The notes under the pieces are model-generated. The model ran no database searches. It saw nothing but the letters and a program-made list of their open reading frames with translations, and was not told where the DNA came from. DNA of 64,000 nucleotides from Streptomyces sp. STR69 (GTDB lineage: Bacteria; Actinomycetota; Actinomycetes; Streptomycetales; Streptomycetaceae). The stretch is from positions 164,853 to 228,852 of the forward strand of contig NZ_JALJRY010000003.1 in the NCBI RefSeq assembly GCF_024519455.1, read 5' to 3'. A program made the position numbers and the translations under genes. Shown piece by piece: positions 26,879 through 34,691 of the stretch. Position 1 is the first letter of the stretch, and the number at the start of each line of letters is the position of its first letter.

Positions 26879-27931
26879 TCAGTCGGTGCTGCTGTCCCAC
26901 TCGGGCTGTTCGAGGATCTCCAGGACGGCGCAGCCGAAGTGGAAGCCACCGCCGATGCCGAAGAGCAGCACCTTGTCGCCGGGCGACACGGCGCCCGTCT
27001 CCAGCAGGTGGACCAGCCCGGCGGCCTGGTCGCCCGCGCCGATGTGGCCGACCTGGCGGCCCCAGTGCCACAGGGCCTTCTCCTCGGTGACGCCGAAGGC
27101 CTGGGCGCGGGAGTCCCAGTCGACCAGGGTTCGGCCCGCGTTGGGGAAGACGAACCGGGCCACCTCGTCGCCGGTGATGCCCGCGTCCGCGAGCGCCCGG
27201 TGGATGGTCTCCTGCTCCCGTACGGTGATCGACTGCACGAGTTCGGGGACCGTGGTCTGCCCGCGCTCCAGGTACTGCTTGGTGCGGGCCCGCAGGTTCA
27301 CCGGCCAGCCGTGTTCGCCGCTGCCCGAGGCCCATTCGCCCTGGCCTCGGTAGACCCCTTCGTGGGTGGGGTCGTCCAGCAGGGCGGTGGACAGCAGCCT
27401 GGCCACGCCGGGGCGGCGGGACAGCACCAGCGCGGTGGCACCGTCGCCGCGGAGCATGCCCTTGTCGGAGCGGTAGCGGTCGTACCCGGGCAGGTTGAAC
27501 TTGTCGCCGGTGGTCACCAGCGCCGAGTCCGGTCCGGAGCGCATCGCCGAGAGATAGGCGGCGGCCACCTCGATCGAGGCCATACCGCCGTTGCAGGCCT
27601 GCTTGACCTCCAGCGCGGGTGCCGTGCCGCCGACGGCGCGGTCGAGGATGTACGACACCGGGGTGAAGTGGTCCAGCCCCTGGAAGGACGTGGTGGCGTG
27701 CAGGAACAGGGCGATGTCATCCGCTGCGGTGCCGGAGCGGGCAAGGGCCTTCTTGGCCGCGGCCACCGTCATGTCGGCCGGGGACTCCTCCCCCGCCACG
27801 CGCACCGCCAGGTAGTCGTCCTCCTTGCACTCCTCCGCGTCGTAGCGGCCGTCGGCGACGGCGTCGAGCACGTCCTCGGGTTCCCCCAGCCAGGCCGCGC
27901 CGGCGCTGACGTAGATGTCGTTCCACTGCAT
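26879..27931 (-). CDS. KAS III-like acyltransferase (DpsC/CerJ type)
   Basis: 350-residue thiolase-fold protein with the nucleophile Cys113 (VKQACNGGMASIEV). The canonical FabH His and Asn are not in place. Where 'HQAN' is expected the sequence is FPNAGRT (Asn264), and where 'NTSAAS' is expected it is GHIGAGDQ (His296, Asp301). The His-x4-Asp spacing matches the Cys/Ser-His-Asp layout reported for DpsC- and CerJ-type KAS III enzymes, which transfer acyl groups rather than run decarboxylative condensation. Here it may esterify the product or move a starter acyl group. ATG 27931 has AAGGAG. It lies 40 bp downstream of the exporter gene. Confidence 0.85.
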   Translation of the reverse strand: MQWNDIYVSAGAAWLGEPEDVLDAVADGRYDAEECKEDDYLAVRVAGEESPADMTVAAAKKALARSGTAADDIALFLHATTSFQGLDHFTPVSYILDRAVGGTAPALEVKQACNGGMASIEVAAAYLSAMRSGPDSALVTTGDKFNLPGYDRYRSDKGMLRGDGATALVLSRRPGVARLLSTALLDDPTHEGVYRGQGEWASGSGEHGWPVNLRARTKQYLERGQTTVPELVQSITVREQETIHRALADAGITGDEVARFVFPNAGRTLVDWDSRAQAFGVTEEKALWHWGRQVGHIGAGDQAAGLVHLLETGAVSPGDKVLLFGIGGGFHFGCAVLEILEQPEWDSSTD

Positions 27932-27971
27932 GGGTGTTCTCCTTGGTCACGGATGGGGCGTGCGGCGCCGG

Positions 27972-29429
27972 TCATTCGGCGGCGACGGCCGCCTTGGAGG
28001 TGTCGGGGACCGGGGCGGCGCTGGGCCGGGGCTGCTTCTTCAGGCCCAGGCCGATGACCGCGCCGACGAAGGCGGCCACCACGGCCACCCAGCCGGCGGT
28101 GCGCAGGCCACCGATCAGATCCGAGGCCGGCGGGACGGCGCCGGAGCCGTGCAGGCTGGCCGTGACGACGGCGACCAGGGCGGCCAGGCCCAGCGCGCCG
28201 CCGATCTGGCGGGAGGTGGAGGCCAGGGCGGAGGCGACACCCTGCTGTGCGGGGGCGGCGCCGGACGCGGCGACGGCGACGAACAGCGACGGGAAGGCGA
28301 AGCCGCCGCCGGCGCCCCAGATCACGATGCCCGGCAGCACGGTCCAGTAGGACCCGTCCGTGGTCATCCCGGCGACGATCGCCGCGAGGCCGACGCCGGT
28401 GACGACGGTGCCCCAGAACAGGGTGGTGCGGACGCCGTACTTGCCGAGCGCCTTGGCGTTGAGCTTCATCGAGACGGCCATGGAGACGACGGTCGGCGGC
28501 AGGAACGCCAGGCCCGCGGCGAGCGGGCTGTAGCCGAGCACGTCCTGGAGGTAGGTAGTGAGCAGGTAGTAGGTGCCGCCCAGCGAGGCCTGGAAGACGA
28601 TCATCGCAAGCATGGCGACGTTCAGACCACGCAGCTTGAACAGCTGCAGCGGGACCAGCGGGTCGGCGGTGGCCTTCTCGACCAGGACGAAGACGGCCAG
28701 CAGCACCAGGCCAGCGCTCAGAGCGCCTGCGCCCTGGAGCGAGCTCCAGCCCTTGTCGGGTCCGCTGACCAGGCCGAACACCAGGAGCGTGGAGCCGGCG
28801 GTGGCGATGACCGCGCCGGGCGCGTCGAAGCTGCGACCGCTGCCGGTCCGGTCGGCGGGGAGGATGTTAGGGGCGGCGAAGGCGGCGATCAGGGCGAGCG
28901 GGACGTTCACGAAGAACACCCACTCCCAGCCGAGCGAGTTGGTGAGGACTCCGCCCAGCAGCGAGCCCGCCGCGAGGCCGGCGCCGCCCATGGCGCCCCA
29001 CACGGAGGTGGCACGGTTGCGCTCGGGACCGGCGGCGAAGTGGGTGAAGATCAGCATCAGGGTCGCCGGGGTGAGCAGCGCGCCGCCCACACCCTGCACG
29101 GCACGGGCGGCCACCAGCAGCCCCGGGTCGCCGGACAGGCCGCCGGTCAGCGACGAGACGGCGTAGATGACAAGGCCGGTGACGAGCATGCGGCGCGGGC
29201 CGATGCGGTCGACGGCCCGGCCGCCGAACAGCAGCAGCCCGCCGAGGGCGACGGCGTAGGCGCTGACGACCCACTGGAGCGTCTGGGCGGTGAAGCCCAG
29301 CTCGCGGCCGATGTCGGGGAGCGCCACGTACACGATGTTGTAGTCGATCGTGACGATGAACTGGGTGAACGCCAGCAGGGCGAGCGTCAGCCCGGACCAC
29401 CGTGGCGATCGGGCGTCGGAAGTGACCAC
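27972..29429 (-). CDS. MFS exporter, DHA2/EmrB-QacA type
   Basis: 485 residues from GTG 29429, preceded by AGAAGG. About 14 membrane helices; the motif A region is GGRAVDRIGPRRMLVTGLVI, and motif C-like glycine-rich text is RAVQGVGGALLTPATLMLIF. The first helix holds ITIDYNIVYVALPDI-like text (FIVTIDYNIVYVALP), usual for DHA2 drug exporters. It heads the fourth cluster operon and is the probable self-resistance/export pump. A much longer open frame upstream overlaps the conserved promoter motif and is not used. Confidence 0.9.
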   Translation of the reverse strand: MVTSDARSPRWSGLTLALLAFTQFIVTIDYNIVYVALPDIGRELGFTAQTLQWVVSAYAVALGGLLLFGGRAVDRIGPRRMLVTGLVIYAVSSLTGGLSGDPGLLVAARAVQGVGGALLTPATLMLIFTHFAAGPERNRATSVWGAMGGAGLAAGSLLGGVLTNSLGWEWVFFVNVPLALIAAFAAPNILPADRTGSGRSFDAPGAVIATAGSTLLVFGLVSGPDKGWSSLQGAGALSAGLVLLAVFVLVEKATADPLVPLQLFKLRGLNVAMLAMIVFQASLGGTYYLLTTYLQDVLGYSPLAAGLAFLPPTVVSMAVSMKLNAKALGKYGVRTTLFWGTVVTGVGLAAIVAGMTTDGSYWTVLPGIVIWGAGGGFAFPSLFVAVAASGAAPAQQGVASALASTSRQIGGALGLAALVAVVTASLHGSGAVPPASDLIGGLRTAGWVAVVAAFVGAVIGLGLKKQPRPSAAPVPDTSKAAVAAE

Positions 29430-29564
29430 GGTCTGCCTTCTTTCTGAGGATGCGGGGCAGGTGCGGCGTTCGTGGAAGAACACGGAGAGGGAGGTGCCCC
29501 GGAGAGCGGGGGGAACGCGGCCGCTCGCCCACGCGGGGGATGAGCGGGCGAGCGGCTCTGACAG

Positions 29565-29602
29565 TGACCGTAGGAACGGTCGCCCCCTACCGACAACCCC
29601 AG
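29565..29602 (-). promoter_or_regulatory. Cluster promoter motif before the exporter operon
   Basis: A 38-bp stretch identical at 29 positions to 34377-34414, which lies before the acyl-CoA dehydrogenase operon. On the leftward strand the shared core is GGGGTTG, then GTAGGGG, then CCGTT and CTA.GTCA. It lies 136 bp before the exporter start. It is a candidate LAL-activator site with promoter elements. Confidence 0.5.
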
Positions 29603-29698
29603 GTCGGAGGGGCGGCACCCCTATGTTCTCGGGGGAGTGCGGGTACGACGGAAGGCCGCCCCGGCGGGAGGCCGGGGCGGCACGTTCGGCCGGCTGGA

Positions 29699-30049
29699 TC
29701 AGTTGAAGAAGGCGTGCAGGCGCTTGACGCGCTCGCCCTCGATGATGACGACGTCGGTGCCGCCGGCGACGGCGGCGCCGGGGCGGCCGAACTGCCAGGA
29801 GAACCGGGCCTGGTCGTGGTGGCCGTTGACCTTGGCCGTCAGCCCGAACGACAGGCCGGGCGGGAAGTTCTTGCTCAGCCGGCCCAGGTAGGCGTCGATG
29901 GCATCCCGGCCGACCAGCTGGGCGTCGGGGTCGCAGTACTCGGCGTCCTCGGTGAACAGCGCGTCGATCAGGGCCCGTCGGCGGGTGTCGTCCGCCTCGT
30001 TGGCGACGTCGATGAACTTCTCGACGATCCCCTGGTAGTCGTGGCTCAT
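29699..30049 (-). CDS. SnoaL/NTF2-like protein
   Basis: 116 residues with one alpha+beta cone fold: IVEKFIDVANEADDTRRRAL, then FTEDAEYCDPDAQLVGRDAI and a C-terminal VIIEGERVKRLHAFFN strand. SnoaL-like proteins in polyketide clusters serve as cyclases, isomerases or hydroxylases, but many NTF2 proteins of this length have no known activity, and the catalytic pair cannot be assigned. ATG 30049 follows GAGAGG. It is the last gene of the P450 operon, 27 bp after the upstream stop. Confidence 0.78.
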   Translation of the reverse strand: MSHDYQGIVEKFIDVANEADDTRRRALIDALFTEDAEYCDPDAQLVGRDAIDAYLGRLSKNFPPGLSFGLTAKVNGHHDQARFSWQFGRPGAAVAGGTDVVIIEGERVKRLHAFFN

Positions 30050-30076
30050 GGGTACCTCTCTGTTCGGATGGGGGGT

Positions 30077-31312
30077 TTACCTGGTCGGACCCAGGACGAC
30101 CGGCAGCTCGGCGAGACTGCGCACAGCCACCGCGCCGTTGGTGGGCGGGGTGAGGGTGACGGCGTCCACCTCGTGCCGGAAGAGTGTGGTCAGCGCGACC
30201 TGGGTGACCAGGCGGGCGATGGGGGCGGCGACGCAGAAGTGGATGCCGTGGCCGAAGCCGAGGTGGCGGACCGACGGGCGGGTCAGGTCCAGTTCCTCGG
30301 GACGGTCGTAGGCCTCTGGGTCGCGGTTGGCGGCGCCCAGCACCATGAAGACCTCGTCGCCGGCCTTGACCTGTGTGTCGCCGATCTCCGCGTCGTCGAG
30401 GACGGTGCGGTTGATCAGCTGGACGGCGGAGTCGTAGCGCATCAGCTCCTCGACGGAGCGTGCGGTGTGCTCGGGGTTGTCGCGGAACCAGGCCAGTTGT
30501 TCGGGGTGCCGGAACAGGGCCAGCGCGGAGACACCCATCATGGCCTGGGGTGCGCTGAAGCCGGCCAGGAAGATGTTGGCGGCGGTGGTCAGCACCTCGA
30601 CCTCGGTGAGCCGGTCACCGTCCTGCTCGACGGCGACGAGCTGGCTCATCAGGTCGTTCTCCGGCTTGGCGCGGCGCGCGGCGATGAGTTCCAGGGATAT
30701 CTCGACGTAGCCCTCGCGGGCCGCGATACGTGCGTCCAACTCCGCAGGCGAGAGCGTGTAGTTGGGGTCGAGGCCGCGGCCGGCGTCGTTGCCGTACTCG
30801 ATGCAGCGGGCCAGGTACTTCTCCGGGACGCCGACGAGGACGTTGAGGACGTAGGCGCCCAGCGGGCGGAAGTACTCGGCGACCAGGTCGACCGGTGCGC
30901 CGCCGCTCTCCCGGCGGAGCCGGTCCAGGAGATCGGCGGCGAACTTCTCCGCGAGGGGCCGTACGGCCTCCACCATGCGGGGCGTGAACGCCTTGTTGAT
31001 CAGGGAGCGCAGCCGGGTGTGGTCCGGTGGGTCCATGAACATCACCACCCTGGACTGGCCCTCGGAGGTGGGTATGTAGGTGTCCTGCACACCGGCGCCG
31101 TCGCCGCGGCCGAAGCGCGGGTCACGCAGGACGGCGGACAGCTCGCGGTGGCCGAGCACGGCGTAGCCGGCCTCGGTGGGGATGACGTTGCCGCTCGTCT
31201 CGCGCAGCGTCCGGTAGACGGCGTAGGGGTCGGAGTGGAAGGCCGGGTCGAAGGGGTCGTACGGCAGCACCCTGGGGCCGGTGCCGGTCAGTTCGGGCAG
31301 CGTCTCGGTCAT
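30077..31312 (-). CDS. Cytochrome P450 (first of two by map order)
   Basis: 411 residues, class I bacterial P450. Visible motifs are the ExxR helix region near VEELMRYDSAVQLINR, the PERF-like region and the heme loop FGHGIHFCVAAPIARL with the ligand Cys. The I-helix reads LAGFSAPQAMMG, where AGxE/D-T is expected, so both the acid and the oxygen-activating Thr are missing; EryF-like enzymes also lack the Thr. ATG 31312 overlaps the preceding P450 stop by 4 bp. Probably oxidises the polyketide; site unknown. Confidence 0.92.
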   Translation of the reverse strand: MTETLPELTGTGPRVLPYDPFDPAFHSDPYAVYRTLRETSGNVIPTEAGYAVLGHRELSAVLRDPRFGRGDGAGVQDTYIPTSEGQSRVVMFMDPPDHTRLRSLINKAFTPRMVEAVRPLAEKFAADLLDRLRRESGGAPVDLVAEYFRPLGAYVLNVLVGVPEKYLARCIEYGNDAGRGLDPNYTLSPAELDARIAAREGYVEISLELIAARRAKPENDLMSQLVAVEQDGDRLTEVEVLTTAANIFLAGFSAPQAMMGVSALALFRHPEQLAWFRDNPEHTARSVEELMRYDSAVQLINRTVLDDAEIGDTQVKAGDEVFMVLGAANRDPEAYDRPEELDLTRPSVRHLGFGHGIHFCVAAPIARLVTQVALTTLFRHEVDAVTLTPPTNGAVAVRSLAELPVVLGPTR

Positions 31313-32595
31313 GACGGGGATCCCTCGGAGTCAGCGGTGAACTCGACCGGCAGGTCGAGCAGGACGGTGTGCTTGTTGTTGGCGCCCCAGCGCACCGGGC
31401 CGGCGGGGCGGATCTCGTGGGCGTGGTCGAGCAGTTCTTCGAGCACCATCCGGATGAGGAGCCGGCCCACCTCGTCACCGAGGCAGTAGTGCGGTCCGTG
31501 GCCGAAGGAGAGGTGCGGATTGGCGGTGCGCCGGACGTCGAAGCGGTCGGGCTCGTCGTGGACGGCCTCGTCGCGGTTGGCCGAGGGCCACCACACGGTC
31601 ACCTTGTCGCCGGCCCGGATGGTCTCGCCGTGCAGCTGTACGTCGCGTACGGCGGTGCGGCGGGTGTAGGGGTTGGCCGGGGCCCAACGCAGGATCTCCT
31701 CGACGGCTCCGGGCAGCAGGGCGCGATCTGCGCGCAACTGCTGCCACTGGTCGGGGAACTCGGTGAACGCCTGGACGCCGGCGGCGATGGTGTTGCGGGG
31801 CTGTTCGAACCCGGTGACGAGGAACAGCACGGCGTTGCCCGCCCGTTCGGCGTCGGTGAGCGGGGGCAGGCCGGTCTCCGGGGGCAGTTCCCCGGCGGAG
31901 ATCAGCGCGCCGAGGTCGTCGCCGGGCGTGGCGCGCCGGGCTGCGACGAAGTCGGTGAAGTACTCCTGCATGGCGCGGAAGACGGCCACCGAGCGGGCGT
32001 CGGGCTCACCGGTGCGCCGGTTGGTGAAGCCGAGGACCTCGCGCACCCAGCCGGTGAGCAGCTCCCAGTCCGTCTCGGGTACCCCGAGGAGGACGGCCAT
32101 GGCGCGCAGCGCGAAGGGCACGGACACCTCTTCGACGAACTCCCCGCTCCCCCGGGCCACGGCGGCGGCCACCAGGTCCGCGGCCAGGCCGCGCAGGCGC
32201 TGTTCGAGGGCGGCGACGGCACGTCCCGTCACGGACGGGGTCAGCAGGTGCTTGATCGCGTCGTGGCGCGGGTTGTCCATCATCGGCAGCAGGACACCCG
32301 CGTGGACGCCGACGGGCATGTCGTCGAGGTGGGTGCCGCCGCCCTTGCGTCCTCCGCCGCCCTGGGCGGAGAACGCCGGGTCGGTGGTGACGAAGGCGAT
32401 GTCGGCGTGGCGGGTCAGCACCCAGAAGCCCTCGCGGTCGGCGCTGTGCCCAGGCGGGTGGTACAGCAGCGGCGCCTCGCGGCGCAGCCGGGCGAAGAGG
32501 TCGTAGGGCAGGCCGGCCGCGTAGCGGGACTGGTCGGTGAGGTCGAATCCGCCCAAGACGTCGGGCAGACGGGGTGCGGTTGTTTCAGTGGTCAT
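31309..32595 (-). CDS. Cytochrome P450 (second)
   Basis: 428 residues from ATG 32595, overlapping the dehydrogenase stop as ATGA. The longer frame upstream runs through the dehydrogenase gene and is rejected. The heme loop is FGHGPHYCLGDEVGRLLIRM. ExxR falls in VEEILRWAPANPYTRR. The I-helix is VTGFEQPRNTIAAG: the acid is kept (Glu) but the next residue is Gln, not Thr. A glycine-rich loop (GGGGRKGGGTH) sits after helix B. The two P450s share low apparent similarity, so they are not a recent duplication. Confidence 0.92.
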   Translation of the reverse strand: MTTETTAPRLPDVLGGFDLTDQSRYAAGLPYDLFARLRREAPLLYHPPGHSADREGFWVLTRHADIAFVTTDPAFSAQGGGGRKGGGTHLDDMPVGVHAGVLLPMMDNPRHDAIKHLLTPSVTGRAVAALEQRLRGLAADLVAAAVARGSGEFVEEVSVPFALRAMAVLLGVPETDWELLTGWVREVLGFTNRRTGEPDARSVAVFRAMQEYFTDFVAARRATPGDDLGALISAGELPPETGLPPLTDAERAGNAVLFLVTGFEQPRNTIAAGVQAFTEFPDQWQQLRADRALLPGAVEEILRWAPANPYTRRTAVRDVQLHGETIRAGDKVTVWWPSANRDEAVHDEPDRFDVRRTANPHLSFGHGPHYCLGDEVGRLLIRMVLEELLDHAHEIRPAGPVRWGANNKHTVLLDLPVEFTADSEGSPS

Positions 32596-34328
32596 CGCTG
32601 GGATGCCTCTCGGTCGCGTCCGGAGACGGACAGCCAGGCGCGGCTGATCGCCGCGTAGTCGGGTTCGGCGCCGGACCGCACGACTGCCAGGCGGCGCCTG
32701 GCCGATTCGATGCGGTGCCGGGCGCCGGTGCAGTACACGTCTGCCAGCGCCTGGGCGTCGCCGTCCTCGCCGGTGCTCGTGAGATGGGAGGCCCGCGCCA
32801 GGGCGGCACTCACGGAGAGCACCTCGGCGGCCGTCTGCGCGACGAGGGCGAGGGTGCCCTCCTGTGCGTACAGGTCGGTGAGGTCGTCGTGGCCGTCGGC
32901 GAGTTCCCGGCAGGTGCGGGCGAGGTCGGCGGTGTGCTCGGCCAGCGCGGTGAGATGGGCGCGGTTGGCCTCGGTGAGATGGGCACCGGCGTCCGTGGAC
33001 GGGCCGGGGTCGGTGGAGGGTTCGGCACGGCCGAGGGCCGGGTCGCGGTGAAAGGCGGCGAGCAGCAGTTGAGCGGCCTGGTTGTCGAGCTGGAAATCCA
33101 CGTTGCCGGCGATGCGCAGCCCGCGGGCGTCCCGGTAGGCACGCTCGACGGGAAGGTCGGGGGCGCCGCGGCGGCGCTTGCTGGCCACGGTCTCGAACCC
33201 CTCGGCGCCCAGCAGGGACACCGTGCGGTCCGCGATCCGCCCGGCCGTGCGCACCAGGACGTTCTTGGCGAGGAACTGCTCCAGCCAGCGATCGCTCAGA
33301 CCGGCCCCGATCAGACCGAGGCGAGCCACGCTCTCCATGGCGTACACCTCGGCGACGGTCGTGGCGACGAGCCGCTGGATCTGCTCGTAGTCGCCGAGCG
33401 GGCGGCCGTCGACGGTGCGGCGGACGACGAAGTCCCGGGACCACTCGGCGCAGTTGCGGGCGATGGCGAGAGCGGGGGCCCCGGTGAAGTGCAGCCGGCC
33501 GACCAGGCCGAGGAAGCCGATGGCGGCGGGCAGCCGGTCTCCGTCCCCCTCGACCAGGACGTGCTCACGGGGCACCCGCACCTTGTGCAGACGCAGCGCG
33601 CCGTTCGGCAGGCCCCTGCTGCCCATGAACTCGATGGCGGAGGCGACCTCGAATCCCGGGGTGCGGGTGTCGACGAAGCAGACCCCGACACGGCTGCGGT
33701 CGGGATCGTCGAGGACCGCCGAGACGGGCAGCAGGTCGGCCACGGTGCCGTTGCCGATGAAGAGCTTGTCGCCGGTCAGCTCGTAGGCCGTGCCGTCCGG
33801 GGTGGGTGTCGCGGTGAGCACAGGACGGGAGTTGTTCTGCCCGGCGTGGTCGGTGTCGCCGAATCCGGAGACGGTGCCCTCGGTGATCCGGCGGCGCACA
33901 TGGGTGGCGAGCGGGCCCTCGGGCAGGGCGGGCAGCATCGCGGGAGCGCCGACGCCGGCCTGGATCGCCATGATCTGGGCGGCGGGCACGGACCACTGAG
34001 CGGCGCGTGCCACCGCCTCGAAGACGGCGTACGAGGAGAGGTCCAGGCCGCCGAGTTCGGGGCCGACGCCCAGCCTGAGGTAGCCCCGCCGCTGGAGGTC
34101 GTCGAGGAAGTCCTCCGGGAGGGTGCGGGTGCGGTCGAGTTCCTCCGGGTCGACATGCCGCTCGTAGAAGGCTGCGATGTCGGCGACGGTCTTCTCGTCG
34201 GCGGCCCGCTCCTCGGGGGTGCGCTCCGGGAAGGGGTCCAGCGCGTCCCAGCGGAGCCGGCCGGATGCGAGGCCGGGCAGGATTCCGCGAGCGGGCGCGC
34301 TCGAACGGTCGTCGGACCGCGAGTTCAT
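32592..34328 (-). CDS. Acyl-CoA dehydrogenase family protein
   Basis: 578 residues from ATG 34328 (AAGGAG upstream). The ACAD core covers about residues 40-420: YLRLGVGPELGGLDLSSYAV, SGFGDTDHAGQNNSRPVLTA, KLFIGNGTVADLLPVSAVLD and ARNCAEWSRDFVVRRTVDGR. An extra 150-residue helical C-terminus follows, longer than the usual 380-400-residue enzyme. It could desaturate an acyl-CoA or acyl-carrier chain, or act like the ACAD-fold oxidases of other pathways. First gene of the P450 operon; the promoter motif is 49 bp upstream. Confidence 0.88.
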   Translation of the reverse strand: MNSRSDDRSSAPARGILPGLASGRLRWDALDPFPERTPEERAADEKTVADIAAFYERHVDPEELDRTRTLPEDFLDDLQRRGYLRLGVGPELGGLDLSSYAVFEAVARAAQWSVPAAQIMAIQAGVGAPAMLPALPEGPLATHVRRRITEGTVSGFGDTDHAGQNNSRPVLTATPTPDGTAYELTGDKLFIGNGTVADLLPVSAVLDDPDRSRVGVCFVDTRTPGFEVASAIEFMGSRGLPNGALRLHKVRVPREHVLVEGDGDRLPAAIGFLGLVGRLHFTGAPALAIARNCAEWSRDFVVRRTVDGRPLGDYEQIQRLVATTVAEVYAMESVARLGLIGAGLSDRWLEQFLAKNVLVRTAGRIADRTVSLLGAEGFETVASKRRRGAPDLPVERAYRDARGLRIAGNVDFQLDNQAAQLLLAAFHRDPALGRAEPSTDPGPSTDAGAHLTEANRAHLTALAEHTADLARTCRELADGHDDLTDLYAQEGTLALVAQTAAEVLSVSAALARASHLTSTGEDGDAQALADVYCTGARHRIESARRRLAVVRSGAEPDYAAISRAWLSVSGRDREASQR

Positions 34329-34376
34329 GATGGGACTCCTTGATGCGTCCGGGATGTGCTCCGGGACTTCCGGAAC

Positions 34377-34414
34377 TGACGCTAGAAACGGCCGACCCCT
34401 ACTTCCAACCCCTG
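34377..34414 (-). promoter_or_regulatory. Cluster promoter motif before the dehydrogenase operon
   Basis: The second copy of the 38-bp motif (29/38 identity with 29565-29602), with leftward core GGGGTTGGAAGTAGGGG and CCGTTTCTAGCGTCA. An extra palindrome-like GGCCCTGATCAGGGGCC lies just upstream. Its closeness to the start codon suggests it holds the -35/-10 and activator site. Confidence 0.5.
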
Positions 34415-34448
34415 ACCGGGGCGGCACGGCCCCTGATCAGGGCCGGGG

Positions 34449-34691
34449 TCACCGGGTGCGGTGTGCCTGCCAGGAACCGGCGGGGCGGTGGGCGGCGTGA
34501 GGGCCGCCGGGAAGCGGTGCGCGCTCCCAGCGGGCCTGCCCGGCGAGGGAGTTGGGCGTGTTCTCGGGGCTGGGCGTCTGCCGGGCGGCGAGGAGTACGG
34601 CGGTGACGGCAGCGAGTTCGGCCGCGGTGGGCTCGCCCCGGGTGACCCGCAGCACCGACGAGGGATCGGAAAGGGGGCCGACGCCGCTCAT
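34449..34691 (-). CDS. Acyl-CoA carboxylase epsilon subunit
   Basis: 80 residues. The N-terminal block VLRVTRGEPTAAELAAVTAV is the hallmark of the small actinobacterial carboxylase epsilon subunit, and the remaining tail is Pro/Ala-rich as usual. ATG 34691 overlaps the beta-subunit stop by 4 bp. Epsilon stabilises the alpha-beta complex of propionyl/acetyl-CoA carboxylases. Confidence 0.85.
   Translation of the reverse strand: MSGVGPLSDPSSVLRVTRGEPTAAELAAVTAVLLAARQTPSPENTPNSLAGQARWERAPLPGGPHAAHRPAGSWQAHRTR

Noticed and set aside
26292..27335. 347-codon leftward frame overlapping the KAS III-like and TEII genes
   Set aside because: It is in a different frame of the same strand over two well-supported genes and reads as Arg/Pro/Gly-rich noise.
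29450..31489. 679-codon rightward frame, and similar long frames at 26039-28057, 32574-34343 and 27915-29447
   Set aside because: Each is antisense to well-supported P450, ACAD, KAS III or exporter genes and has a Gly/Val/Asp/Glu-rich shadow composition with no domains.
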